Numbered from the stretch's first letter, positions 9,991 to 21,000 are shown. The stretch: DNA of 22,256 bases from Brachionus koreanus (GCA_016987375.1 PJRA01000198.1:218545-240800); one strand, 5' to 3'. The notes: a model not told the origin generated them from the sequence alone. Made by a program: numbers and translations.

Positions 9991-12372
9991 ATGAACACTA
10001 AGCAACTTGTTGAAAGCTATTCAAACCAAGTCAGAATCGCGACACAAAACGACAAAGTCTACAAAGACGAATGCGTGTACACGTTCGATACGGCAGAGAG
10101 TTCAGAAGGTCTATTTGTTTGTTTGACAAGCTTTATAGGAGTTGGAAAAGAATCATTGGCAACTCATTTTGAAAAAACAAAATCCCATCTTTATCTACAT
10201 ATAAAAAGCTCTCGTCACGAAATACCCAACAATGAAGAGCCGGAAAAAAAAATAACAAAACTTGCCATCGGAGTAGAGGGTGGTTTTGACTTAGAAGAAA
10301 AAAAATACACCTATGAAATCAAATATTTTTTGTTCATTTATCCGGAAGGCGTAGAACTCCCACTAGACGAGTCTTGGTCAAGTCCAGATTTGACTGAACA
10401 AGTCTTCAAATCAATTGAGTCAATAGTAAAGGCTGAATCGGCCTCGATGAAGCAAGAATCGGACCAAGCATGGGAAGGAGACATCCGCTGCATTTCCAAG
10501 CATTCAAACAATCTTTTACAATTGCCCAATCCAACACAAATATCTCCAGATGCCAAGACATGGAAATGTGAAGTATGCGGCATGAACAGCAATTTGTGGC
10601 TTAATTTAACTGATGGCAGAATTTTTTGCGGCCGTCGTCAATTAGACGGCTCCGGCGGCAATAACCACGCCATTGAATACTACGAAAAAACCAAGTATCC
10701 ACTAGCTGTTAAATTGGGCACAATTAGTTCAAAGGGAGCCGATGTTTACTCGTATGATGAAGACGACATGGTCGAAGACACAAATTTGGCTGTTCATTTG
10801 AGTCATTTTGGCATCAATATGTCAAAAATGGAAAAAACTGAGAAAACAATGGCCGAATTGGAGATAGATCTGAACCAAAAGGTTGGAGAATGGGACAGAA
10901 TTCAAGAATCGGGTAGCAAACTAGAGCCAGTCTATGGACCTGGCTATACTGGTGTGAAAAATTTAGGAAATTCATGCTATGTTAATTCGGTAGTACAAGT
11001 TTTATTCACAATACCTGATTTTGTGAATAAATACTTTAGAAATTATGATGTTTACAAAAGAAGCGTTCAGCGTGATCCTTCCAGTGATCTTAATTTTCAA
11101 ATGAGCAGGTTGGCCTTTGGTCTATTGTCAGGACGGTATGCTGATCGAACACAAGCGATTAGACCGATTGTGTTCAAAAACTTGGTTGGCAAGGGACATG
11201 GCGAATTTTCGACCAAAAAGCAACAAGATGCTTGTGAGTATTTGATTTATTTGATTGATCAAATTGAGCGTAGTCTACGCAAAGACACGGTGGACAAAAC
11301 GAATCCAAGTGATTGCTTTAAATTTCAATTAGAGGACAGAATTGAGTGTTTGCAATCAAATAAGGTTAGTTATAAGCGAAGAGATGAGTATTGTTTGTCT
11401 GTGCCCATAGCTAAAGTCAAAGCTGTAAATAGAAAGCAAGTTGAAGATTATGAGGCCAAGAAAAAAGACTTTGAGAAACAGGGTCTTAAATTGGAGCCAG
11501 GTGAATTGGTTCGACCAGAAATAAGGCTGATAGATTGTTTGGATTTGTTTACCCAAAATGAAATAATAGATGATTTTTATAGCTCAGCGACTAGCTCTAA
11601 AGGAGAAGCAAAAAAATCTACTAGAATTGCAACATTTCCTGACTATTTGGTCATTCAGGCTAGAAAGTTTGATTTGGCACCCGATTGGACTCCAATTAAA
11701 TTGGACGTGTCTCTTCAAGTGCCAGATGTGTTAGACTTGGAAAATTATCGAGGCAAAGGAATACAACCAGGAGAATCTGAATTGCCTGAAAATGACAGCC
11801 AAGAGCCTGAAATAGAGCTAAATGAAACAATTGTGGCACAGTTAATGGACATGGGTTTTTCACTTGAGGGTAGCAAGCGAGCTGTTTTTAATACAAAAGA
11901 GGCAAATAATTCAGAAGCTGCGGTCAATTGGGCAGTTATGCATATGGAAGACGCTGATTTCAATGCGCCTTTTACTCTACCCTCTAATCGACCTGCTAAA
12001 AAAGCCAAAAATTTCGACGAAGATTCAATTAATTCTTTAGTTTCGTTTGGTTTTAACAGAAGTCAGGCGATTAGAGCCTTGGAGGAAACAAATGGTAGTT
12101 TAGAAAGAGCAGCAGATTGGCTCTTTAATCATCCTGATGTCGAAATGGAGGTGTCCGAAAGCCCAAATGATGCTGGAAAGTTAAGAGACGGGCAGGGAAA
12201 GTATGAATTGGTTAGTCTTATTTCTCACATGGGCTCAAATGCCAATGTTGGTCACTATGTGGCACACATCAAAAAAGACAATCAATGGACAATATTCAAT
12301 GATGAAAAAGTTGCCAAATCCGAAAATCCACCCAAAGATCTTGCTTATTTATACTTTTATAAACGGGTTTAA
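9991..12372 (+). CDS. USP5: Ubiquitin carboxyl-terminal hydrolase 5 (isopeptidase T)
   Basis: Disassembles free polyubiquitin chains from the end with an exposed ubiquitin C-terminus. The full domain order is present in 793 residues (family about 830-860). An N-terminal variant zinc-finger region (about 1-155) precedes a ZnF-UBP (about 165-260) with WKCEVCG (Cys193, Cys196), Cys213, Arg215 and His226, which grips the ubiquitin tail. The USP core starts at GVKNLGNSCYVNSVVQVL (catalytic Cys329) and includes QQDACEY. UBA1 (about 611-652, VAQLMDMGFSLEGSKRAV) and UBA2 (about 675-715, SLVSFGFNRSQAIRALE) are inserted before the catalytic His755 (VGHYVAHI) and the closing FNDEKV box (769-774). It is a single exon of 2.4 kb, unusual beside intron-containing genes. 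The start matches the family (N-terminal peptide before the first finger). AATAAA lies soon after the stop, near 12428. Confidence 0.95.
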   Translation: MNTKQLVESYSNQVRIATQNDKVYKDECVYTFDTAESSEGLFVCLTSFIGVGKESLATHFEKTKSHLYLHIKSSRHEIPNNEEPEKKITKLAIGVEGGFDLEEKKYTYEIKYFLFIYPEGVELPLDESWSSPDLTEQVFKSIESIVKAESASMKQESDQAWEGDIRCISKHSNNLLQLPNPTQISPDAKTWKCEVCGMNSNLWLNLTDGRIFCGRRQLDGSGGNNHAIEYYEKTKYPLAVKLGTISSKGADVYSYDEDDMVEDTNLAVHLSHFGINMSKMEKTEKTMAELEIDLNQKVGEWDRIQESGSKLEPVYGPGYTGVKNLGNSCYVNSVVQVLFTIPDFVNKYFRNYDVYKRSVQRDPSSDLNFQMSRLAFGLLSGRYADRTQAIRPIVFKNLVGKGHGEFSTKKQQDACEYLIYLIDQIERSLRKDTVDKTNPSDCFKFQLEDRIECLQSNKVSYKRRDEYCLSVPIAKVKAVNRKQVEDYEAKKKDFEKQGLKLEPGELVRPEIRLIDCLDLFTQNEIIDDFYSSATSSKGEAKKSTRIATFPDYLVIQARKFDLAPDWTPIKLDVSLQVPDVLDLENYRGKGIQPGESELPENDSQEPEIELNETIVAQLMDMGFSLEGSKRAVFNTKEANNSEAAVNWAVMHMEDADFNAPFTLPSNRPAKKAKNFDEDSINSLVSFGFNRSQAIRALEETNGSLERAADWLFNHPDVEMEVSESPNDAGKLRDGQGKYELVSLISHMGSNANVGHYVAHIKKDNQWTIFNDEKVAKSENPPKDLAYLYFYKRV

Positions 12373-13107
12373 ATTAGTGATAAAATTCGCTTAAAATTTT
12401 TTAAATTCAAATAATTTTTTAATTCTAAATAAATTATCAGTATAATTTTAAAATTTATTAATTTAATAACAATTACCTGAACAAAAAAATTGAGAAGACT
12501 AATTTTATTTAAAAATTTATTTATCATTTATTAAGATTGTTAAATTATCTTAGTGTTATATTCAATCATGTCGTGATATAAAAATATATTTAATATAAAT
12601 TTTAATGAAGTTGTTTTTGTTGTTAAAAAAGTTTTTACAATTTTAAAAAAAAATTAATTTTTTTTCTTTATAAAAATTTGATTTGAATGATGAAAGACGG
12701 ATTTTTTGTATAAAAATTTTTCATTTTTTAAAAATTTAAAATTTAGAATAGTATAAAATATTTAAAAAAAAATGTTGCTGCAACATAGTGCAAGATACTA
12801 AATTGTAGCAACCTTTATAATTTTTCTCATGTTAAAAAAAAGCCAAAAATAAACCAAAAATAAAATTGAAATTGATTATTAATTTAATCAACTAAGAATC
12901 AAAATCAGATTTAAAACTTATCGATAAAGATATAAATAATAAGACCAGGTGTAGTTCAATAATTAGAGGAATTAAATATAATATTTATAAAGTCATAAAT
13001 GATCTTGACAAAATCGCAGAAAGTTTAAATTATTAATCTTTACATAAGATGATAAATCGAAGCCAATTTTTAATCAAGTTTAAATCTTTTTTTGTTCTTC
13101 AATTGAC
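12373..13107. other. AT-rich spacer leading into the LINE relic
   Basis: No gene is recognised. It contains a near-palindrome ATGTTGC-T-GCAACAT at about 12773-12787. From about 12950 short coding-like scraps (IRGIKYNIYKVINDLDKIAE) may already belong to the decayed LINE that follows. Confidence 0.4.
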
Positions 13108-14125
13108 GCTATATACCCTGATTTTTCGAAAGCTTTTTATCAGGCATAGCACAGACTCTTTATTTTCAAAATCAAACCATATGGTTTTGAAGATTTGATC
13201 ATCAGCTGGATAAATGATTTCGTATGTGAAAGGAAACAAAGAGTAGAATACCATAAGACTCAGTTTTGGAACCTTTATTATTTTTCAATATTCAAATTTT
13301 AACTTAATAACTTTAATAGCATTAAAAAATTTTTGGAAAAATATGGCTTATATGATTTTCAGAAATTAATGTTGAAGTTTTCAACATTCAAGCTTTCTAT
13401 ATTTTCACTAATATCAATTTGATCTTTATAGAATTTGAAAAAAAATTCTATAAATTTAAATTAGATGTTTCTATTTTTTTTTAAATAATTTTTTATTATT
13501 GTTTTAATTTGTAACAATTATATTTATTAAATTAAATAAATGAGGTTTTAATCTGTCATTAAAGAAACGGGCACTAGCCTGTTGATTAACCTTGAAATTA
13601 TAAATACATTATAATGTTAATTTATAAAAACAATTTACTTCAAAGAGATATAGATTATATTTCTAGCTACTTAATTGATCTTTGGATTTAAATATTTAAA
13701 AATGCATATTTTTGCAAAAGATCTTTCCTTTGATTTCACCATTTATTTTAGATACGGCACAAAGAAATTAATTAAAAATACTCTGGCAAAAAAGATCTAG
13801 GAATTTATATTGAAAATGATTTAAAATGGATAAAACAAATAAAATATTTTACCCCTCGTGGAAATCGTATTTTGGGTATGATAGCTAAAAGTTTCAAAAA
13901 GTTAAACAGTGATTCACTAAGAATTCAATTTAACTTAACTTAAAATCAGACGCATGAGAGATGGTTTAATCGCCATGATTGAAACAATCAATGGATACTA
14001 TTATTAATTTTCAGCATATTATTAATTGTATATCAATAAACAATTTCAAAAAAAATCTGGACAAATGGTTCAGGAAACAGTCGAATTTAAGAAAGCATCT
14101 CAGCATTTATATGCTACTACTATCT
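13108..14125 (+). mobile_element. Decayed non-LTR retrotransposon (LINE) reverse transcriptase, CR1/L2/Jockey-like
   Basis: Collinear fragments of one LINE reverse transcriptase occur across three frames. DFSKAFYQA, then H, then LISWINDFVCERKQRV (about 13120-13251), matches the DFSKAFDxVxH...YG...LxxWIxxFLxxRxQxV block. LLQRDIDYISSYLIDLWI and MHIFAKDLSFDFTI (about 13639-13740) match the LQxDLDxLxxW...KCxxMHxG block. KDLGIYIENDLKW and GNRILGMIAKSFKKLNSDSL (about 13791-13920) match the EKDLGVxIxxDLKW...KAxxxLGMIxRxF block. RRMRDGLIAMIETING (about 13949-13996) and NNFKKNLDKWFRKQ end the protein. The YADD catalytic box could not be found, and stops and frameshifts are frequent. No endonuclease domain is seen, so the copy is 5'-truncated. 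Clade naming is tentative. Confidence 0.75.
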
Positions 14126-15442
14126 AAGAAAAAAAAATAAAAATTTTATCTTTAAAAAAATGCTGTAAAAAGTAAATTGAGCTATGGAAAAATTTTTTTC
14201 GAAATTTACAATGACAATTTCTAATTTTAATCCAAAATAAATCTAAAAAAAAGACATTTTTTTCTAGAAATTGATCATTTTCATTAAAAAAAAAAATTAA
14301 AAAATTCATTTTTGGCAACTATTGAAATTTAAAAATTTAAAGTAAATTTTATCAGCTTACGTGATATTTGATAGTGTAAATCGAATTTAGTTCATACATT
14401 GCTTACATCCTATTAGATAGAATATTTTTTTAAATTAATTTAAGTTTAAAAAAATGATGAATTTTCAATCATAGTTGAAAATATCTTTTAAAAAGTGTAA
14501 CATTATTACACACAACTATTAATGCACAAATTTTAAATTTTTAACAGACTCATCAAAATATACTTACTGAAAATTTAACATGTATTTTTCACAACTATTT
14601 TTATTTTGATAAATTAAATAAATTTTTTTTTAAACTTCACAAAAACTTGAATTAATTGAAGTTTATGATCAATTTAAAATGAAAATTAAAATTTTATTCT
14701 AGAAGCATATTTTTAAATTAAATTAATTTTTAAATGATTTTTTACAAACTTTTAATGCATGCAGAATTATGCACAATACTTGCCTATTGTTTAACATGTT
14801 TAACATGAAAAACTTTTTTAGCATCAAATTTTTTGATCAAAAAAATTCTTGAAAATTTAAAAAAAATAATTAATTCATTCAATAATAGTGAAAGGTAATT
14901 GCATAGTATTGCTAGATATTTATATTTATGTGAGAATAAGCTTGAGTATTGGCATCCTTAACCAGTTAAAAGATAGTAACACTCATTTATGCATAAGTTC
15001 AATTGATTTAGATAAATATATAAAACAAAGCTGCTTTATATGTAATTTAGACTGAAAAACACTATTCTATATTTTAAAAAGCGTCTAATTCAAAATGTTA
15101 AAACAAATTTAATTATTTACAATAAACTAATAAACCATTTTTTGCACTGATAGTGTAAATTATTATTTAAAATTTTTATTATTTTGGATACGTGATAATA
15201 AATCACGTGAAAATCAAACGATGTTTTTTTTTCCAAATTTATCTCTTTTCTATTTATATAGATAAAATAATTTAAAAATAAAAATTTCGAATGATTCGAT
15301 TATTTGTTTATAGTTACGTAAAAATGAACTTTTTTTTTTATTTTTTACTAATTAATCAGTCAAACTAAAGAGATAATAAAAATGTTTAAAAAAACGATTT
15401 TTTTCATAATTTTTTATTTTTATTTTAAAAGCTGAAAAAAAA
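14126..15442. other. AT-rich spacer without recognisable gene
   Basis: Both strands are low-complexity AT sequence; an open frame on the minus strand at 14124-14318 is a phenylalanine/asparagine-rich artefact. The acyl-CoA synthetase promoter must lie toward the right end. TTTTAAAAG at 15423-15431 is an acceptor-like site 11 bases before its start codon. Confidence 0.5.
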
Positions 15443-17733
15443 ATGATCGATGAAATACAGACAATAAGAGAGGTTTGGAAAGATGGTCCGGACAAAATTT
15501 GTCCAGCTGATTCTTACTTCTCTTCGAAACTAGACGAGCCTGTTTTGCTCAGAGAAGGTCCAGACAGATATAAACCAATTTCTATTTATACAATGTTCAA
15601 AAATCTAATTGACGAAAATCCGTACCACTATGCCTTGGCCTATAAAAGAAATTTAAATGACGAATGGACCAAGATAACATTTAGTGAATATTGGAAAATG
15701 GTTCAAAGGGCTGCAAAAAGCTTTATTCAAGTAAAATAAAAACAAAAATAAAGTTAAATTTAATTTTATATTTTATATATTTTGTTTAAATTAGTTAGGT
15801 CTTCAGCCGAGTGAATGTGTTTGTATATTGGGTTTTAATTCTCCTCAGTGGTTTTTGGCTCATTTGGGAGCTATTTTTGCCGGCGGTGTTGGATGTGGTA
15901 TTTACACAACCAATTCAGTCGAGCAAATAGAATACATACTGAAAGACTGTAAAGCCAAAATTGTGGTTGTAGAAAATGCTTCATTGCTAAAAAAAGTCCT
16001 AGAATGTGCCAAAAGTGTAGAAATATCCAAAATAATTCAGTATTCTGGTGAAGTTGAAAATACACATGTTTTTTCTGTAACTTAATATTTAGAAAAAGAA
16101 GAATTTAATTCTTAATTATTAGATGTTTTTTTTTTAAGTGGAATGAATTTATGGAACATGGATTGGAAGTGTGCGACTCTGAGCTCAGTTATCGTGAGAA
16201 AACACTCGCTCCAAATAAATGTGCCTCATTAATCTATACAGTAAAAATAATAAAAATTCAAAAAAAAATATTTTTAAATTTATTTTAAAATTAATCTAGA
16301 GTGGTACAACCGGAAATCCGAAAGCAGCAATGATAAGCCACGATAACATAACCTATCTGGTCCGGTACATGTGTGATGCTGCATTTTTAAAAAAATATGA
16401 AGAGCGGTTTATTTCCTATTTGCCATTGAGTCACATAGCAGCACAACTCTTGGACATATTTGCACCACTCAATCATGGCATCACGGTCTATTTTGCTCAG
16501 CCCGATGCCTTGAAGGGAAGCTTGAATGACACCATGAAACAAGTTAGACCGACTTATTTTTTCGGTGTTCCAAGAGTTTGGGAAAAAATTCAAGAAAAAG
16601 TTCAATCAAATTTAAAATCGTTGACCGGTTTTAAATTAAATATGTTCAAATGGGCTCAAAAAGTTGCTACAGAATCGGTGACGGCCAGTTTCAATGGCCA
16701 GTCTTCAGTTTGTGATCCTTCGTTTAGTCTAGCCAAAATGTTGGTACTCAACAAAGTTCATAAACTTCTTGGACTTGACAAGTGTAGAGTTTTTTATAGC
16801 GGCGCTGCGCCAATTACCAAAGAAACGCTGGATTTTTTTGTAAGTCTTGGCATTCCTTTATGTGAAACATATGGAATGAGTGAGTCTACTGGACCGCATA
16901 GCATTGGCACAGTTATTGCTAACAAAGTCACATCTGTTGGATCTTTAAGGCAATTTAATAAAACAAAATTGAGAGAAAAAAATGCTGAGGGATGCGGTGA
17001 ACTGTTGATCAATGGTAGACATGTGTTCATGGGCTATTTAAACGATATAGAAAAGACTAGAGAAGCTTTTGAAACTGAAGAATGGCTGTGTACTGGTGAC
17101 GAGGCCAAGATTATAGAAAACTATATATACATAACTGGACGTCTTAAAGAAATTATTATTACAGCTGGTGGAGAGAATATAGCACCTGTGCCCATCGAGG
17201 ACAATTTAAAAAACAAATTGCCAAGTTTAATTAGCAATTGTATGCTCGTAGGTGATAAGAAAAAATATTTGGTCATTTTGGTTACTTTAAAGGTAAAAAA
17301 AATAAATATTTTTAATAAAATGTTTTATTTAATTGAAATCTAAGAGTAAAATGAATCCAGAAAGTGGCGAAGCGCTCGATGAACTAAGTACAGAATGCTT
17401 GAACTTTTTAGAAAGTATTAACTCATCTTCCAAATATGTAAGCGATATAATCGACAACAAAGATCCGATAGTTTACAAAGCTATTGAAGAAGGTAAAATA
17501 GTAATTAAAATGGATTTTATTTTTAAATAAATATTTTTTTCTTAAAATTATTAGCGGTGAAAAATGCAAATAAAAAAGCTCCGAGTAGAGCGGCAAATAT
17601 TCAAAAATTTTTCATTTTACCAAGAGATTTTTCAGTTGTTAGTGGAGAACTAGGTCCAACATTAAAGTTAAGAAGACCTATTGTCGCTAAAATGTATAAT
17701 GATGCCATCGAAAGCTTATATAACGACAATTAA
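15443..17733 (+). CDS. ACSBG: Long-chain fatty acid-CoA ligase, bubblegum family (six exons, 663 residues)
   Basis: Activates long and very-long-chain fatty acids to acyl-CoA with ATP. Exons are 15443-15730, 15795-16076, 16139-16240, 16300-17292, 17345-17492 and 17555-17733; all junctions are GT-AG and keep phase, and the length equals family ACSBG2 (about 666). Exon 1 ends FIQ and exon 2 resumes LGLQPSECVCILGFNSPQWF. The AMP-binding P-loop LIYT|SGTTGNPKAAMISHDN spans the exon 3-4 junction (residues 221-240). Later motifs are YLPLSHIAAQ, YFFGVPRVWEKIQ, YGMSESTGPHS, WLCTGDEAKI and the fatty-acyl signature TGRLKEIIITAGGENIAPVP. Exons 5-6 give KMNPESGEALDEL, DPIVYKAIEEAVKNAN and the C-terminal FSVVSGELGPTLKLRR, diagnostic of the bubblegum group. 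Introns are 52-68 bases. No signal peptide is seen; the family sits at membranes or in the cytosol. Confidence 0.93.
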
Positions 17734-17757
17734 GTTAAGTTGTTTTTTTTTCATGTA

Positions 17758-17763
17758 AATAAA
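17758..17763 (+). promoter_or_regulatory. Polyadenylation signal of the acyl-CoA synthetase gene
   Basis: AATAAA lies 25 bases after the stop codon and is followed by a T-rich stretch (GTTATTTTTT), the expected arrangement for cleavage and polyadenylation. It implies a very short 3' UTR. Confidence 0.6.
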
Positions 17764-19121
17764 GTTATTTTTTATAAAAATATTTTGTGCTTGTCAAATT
17801 AAATTCAGCAAACAAAACATGAAAATTATTTGAAAAAAATTATCTTTAAAAAGCTTTTTATAATAAAAATTTATTTTTTTGGTTATCAATTTTAAAATTT
17901 AGAAATAAATTATATAAATTTTACATTAGATTCAAAAAAAGAGTTGTCTGTTTTAAAGATGACAGATTTTTAGGTATAATAACATCACAAATAAATTTCT
18001 ATTCTTTCTAACGTGCAGATGATAATTTTGATTTTTGTATAAAATTAAAAAAACATATTGAATTTATTTCAAAGATTTTTATTTTATTTTTATTGAATAT
18101 TCTCTTAATAATTCCTATTCTAAAGACTATAATCAGAACACAAAAAACATCAGTTTAGAATAAAGTTTCTTTAGAGTTTCTTCATTCACTAAAGAAATAA
18201 AGAAACACTTTTGGCACAATTGTCTTAGCAGTGGTTGTCAGAGTTGGATTCGCAAGCTATTAGAGTCCATTATAAACAAAAGAAGAAAAATAAACATGTT
18301 GTTGGAGGAACTTTGAGATCTAAAACGTTTTATTGAATAAGAATTATTGATTTGAGAAAGTAATCTAATTGTACAATAATTATTATAAAAAGGTATGAAA
18401 TAAAAGTTGACTGATATATCTTAAGTCCTAACAAAATGTAAATTTTAGAGTATTTTAAAACTAAATAAGGTAGAGACTGCCACTTTTGCGAAATTTTTCG
18501 TAGAAACTTAACATTAATGAAAATTGAAATATGAAAATTAGCATTGATGATTCAGCAATGACAAATGACAAAGACAAAATTGAATAGCTTAGCATGAGCT
18601 AGTGCACAAAAAAAAAGATTGTGTGAAATTTAGTACAATAGAACAGAACAAAATGTAAAAAATTCATATAACTTTTCTTTTAAAAGTCAAAATATTGACG
18701 ACTTTGCACATCAATAGCAGACTTTGACTTTTGATGCAGCTAAGTATGTTGCACTATGTTGCGTTTACAGAACTAATTTAAAAGCCTTTAGAAAAAAAGC
18801 TTTTAATTAGCTTTTTTACGAAAAGTAATTGTAAAAATATGTGTCAACTAGACTTGACAAGAATTCCGTTTGAAGCAATGTTTGTATTAATCTATAAGCC
18901 TTAATTTTAAAATAATTAAATGATATTTTTTTTTTGAATTTATATAATTATCTTTATTTAACTTTTAACTGATTAGACAAAATTTAATAATTAAATTAAA
19001 ACACGAAAAAAAAAGAAGAAAAACTAAAATAAAATAATTAAAACATATTGTGGATATTTTTTTTTAAAAATATTTTCATAGTTATAAAAAAAAAGAAAAG
19101 AAAAAATCAAAAAACTAGTTT
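17764..19121. other. Spacer between convergent genes, no recognised gene
   Basis: The region separates the plus-strand acyl-CoA synthetase from the minus-strand SR locus. Parts (about 18130-18350 and 18460-18760) are less AT-rich than the rest and look like old coding or transposon sequence, but I could match no family. A hairpin AAAAAAGCT (18793-18801) / AGCTTTTTT (18809-18817) with a 7-base loop is the only clear structure. Confidence 0.45.
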
Positions 19122-19228
19122 CGTTTGTGTATTTTAGGTCGCATATGTTGAATTGGAAAATTTGTCTTCTAAGTCTTGGCAACATGGGTTCTTATTCAAA
19201 CCACCTAGAAACAATTCACTTTGGACAT
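19122..19228 (-). pseudogene. Decayed copy of SR-gene exon 1 (tandem duplicate)
   Basis: The minus strand from 19228 reads as a diverged copy of the intact SR exon 1 (20913-20796). It has ATG, then a stretch matching the RNP2 segment (GAATTGTTTCTAGGTGG), GCCAAGACTTAGAAGA, TTTTCCAA, TGCGACCTAAAATAC and AAACG at the exon end. One A is lost early (frameshift) and 10 bases are lost after TTTTCC, accounting for 107 against 118 bases. The splice donor that follows the intact exon (G|GTACTAAT) is G|AAACTAGT here, so splicing is destroyed. Only faint traces of exon 2 may remain near 19040-19055; RRM and RS exons are absent. Confidence 0.85.
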
Positions 19229-19313
19229 TTTTTTAAATAAAATTTTAATGCTTTAAACCGAAAAACACTAAACTGAACTAAATATTTTTTTATATTTGAT
19301 TTTTTTTTATATT

Positions 19314-20913
19314 TTATTTAGATTTATAATCTATATAGCTAGATGAATGCTTGAGGTGGTAGTTTCTATTAGCATAGTCAATTTCTTCTTCGGTGAATTC
19401 TTCATCTTCTACTGTAAACTCTTCTTCGGCAACATCTTCAGCATCCTTTTGTTGTTCTTGCTCATCATCCTGATCTCTTAAAACTTGTCTTTTCTCTTCC
19501 ATCTCATGATCCTCTTCGGTTTGCAAATTTTTATCGCCTTCGTCAGCATACTCTCCATTTTTTTTATCCAATTTTCTCTCAACATTCTCCTCGTTCAAAT
19601 AAATATTGTTGGCACTATTATTTTCACTAAGATCTTGTTCATAGTCGGCTTTCGCGACGGGCTGATCATGATCGCTTTCGGCGCTTCTGTGACTTGACGC
19701 TCTGTCTCTGGCGGTCGAACTGCTCTTTCTATCGCGACTTCTCCGTCTGTCCCTTGAGCGTGACCTGGTCGAGCGAGTCCTCGAACGGTCTCTGCGAGTG
19801 CGGTGTCTTCGCCTGTCCCGCGACCTTGACCTCGACTTTGACCTGGAGTAGGACCGGGATCTTCGTCTGTGACTGCGACGCTTTGAGCGCGATCTCGACC
19901 TCGACCTTGATCGCGACCTTGACCGAGTCACATTTCGTCTATAGCCGTAATCGCGGCTCCTGCTGCGATCCCTCTTTTTAATTTCAGTTTTATTAAATTT
20001 AATTTAAAAAAAAATTTTAAAAGCCTACTCGTCTGTTTGACTTATTCCAGGGTTTGTTTTTGGCCCATTCGATCGCAATCGATTGGCCGCATATTTTGCG
20101 TCCATTTTCGTTTTTTATTGCGTCCTAGTTTTTTTAGGTAAAGTAAATTATTAACTATTAGGTTAAATTTGTTAACACACGAAACATTTCTTAAAGCAAA
20201 CACTTCTACAAATGGTCAGTATTCAATTTGGGCTCTATTTGAAGGTAGAAATCGCCAAAATTGAACGCTTTAAGTTAGTCAAATAAAAGACAAAACGAAA
20301 CGAAAAATAAACTAAAAAATAAAAAAAAAAATCAAATTAAACATTTAGATTATATAAATTAAAAAACGTACTATCTAAATGATAAGTGCGACTAAGGTTT
20401 TTTATTCGGCGACATAAAGGTTTAGGCTCTTGTACATATACATGAAATGAATTGGCCATATGCTTATTTAATGGTCAAGTTTATTTTTATTTTTACTAAA
20501 AACATGTCATTTTGAATGGGCAAAGGTTTTTAGGACTTTTATAAAAATTGATTAAAAAATTTATTTATTTTTTTTTTTTTATAATAAAAGCCTTGTAGAA
20601 CCGTAAATGTTATTGGAGCAGTGTAATTGGAACAAAAAATAAATGAACATAAAAATTTGTCTTACTTCTGCATCTCTTTCGTCATCGAAACCGACAAAAC
20701 CATATGCTGTGCCCGCGTAGCCTTCAGTTTAATGAGAAAAAAATGGTTATTTTTTGCTAGATTTTATTTTAAAAATAAAAAATTTAAATTAGTACCGTTT
20801 ATGTATTTAATGTCGCATCTGGTGAGTTTTCCGTACTTGGAAAATATATCTTCTAGGTCTTGGCGACGTGTGTCCTTACTCAAGCCACCTAGAAACAATT
20901 CATTTTTGGGCAT
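19314..20913 (-). CDS. SR-family splicing factor with one RRM and an RS domain (four exons, 309 residues)
   Basis: Binds exonic splicing enhancers and recruits the spliceosome; nuclear. Exons on the minus strand are 20913-20796, 20721-20666, 20124-20029 and 19973-19314, all GT-AG and in phase. The RRM (about residues 4-80) has RNP2 LFLGGL (6-11), LEDIFSKYGKLTRCDIKYIN, RNP1 TAYGFVGF (44-51), then DDERDAEDAIKNENGRKICG and IAIEWAKN. Dense RS/RD dipeptides cover about 91-180. The C-terminal 100 residues are strongly acidic (EEEFTVEDEEFTEEEIDY) and end SSYIDYKSK, an unusual tail for an SR protein. The RRM resembles the SRSF4/5/6 first RRM, but there is no second RRM, so I give no symbol. Intron 2 is long (541 bases against 74 and 55). 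A degenerate duplicate of exon 1 lies just downstream. Confidence 0.9.
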
Positions 20914-20980
20914 TCTTTCAAAATAAACCAAAAACACTTGTGTCTACTAAACTGAGCTAAATATTTATCTTTTAACTATT

Positions 20981-21000
20981 TATATATATATATATATATA
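20981..21000. repeat. (TA)10 microsatellite
   Basis: Ten uninterrupted TA units sit about 70 bases upstream of the SR start codon, between the SR gene and the next reading frame. Because of its place it may double as an AT-rich promoter element; its length is likely to vary between individuals. Confidence 0.8.

Noticed and set aside
12773..12787. ATGTTGC-T-GCAACAT near-palindrome
   Set aside because: Too short and isolated; similar strings occur by chance, and there is no gene nearby.
14124..14318. Minus-strand 64-codon frame
   Set aside because: Phe/Asn/Lys-rich low-complexity product of AT-rich DNA with no family features.
18130..18350. Coding-like stretch with fragments such as WLSELDSQAIRVHYKQKKK
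   Set aside because: No frame stays open and no family could be matched on either strand; recorded only as an unexplained spacer.
19485..19981. Two plus-strand frames opposite the SR gene, one serine/cysteine-rich
   Set aside because: Antisense of the RS and acidic codons of the SR gene, whose exon structure and RRM are well supported.
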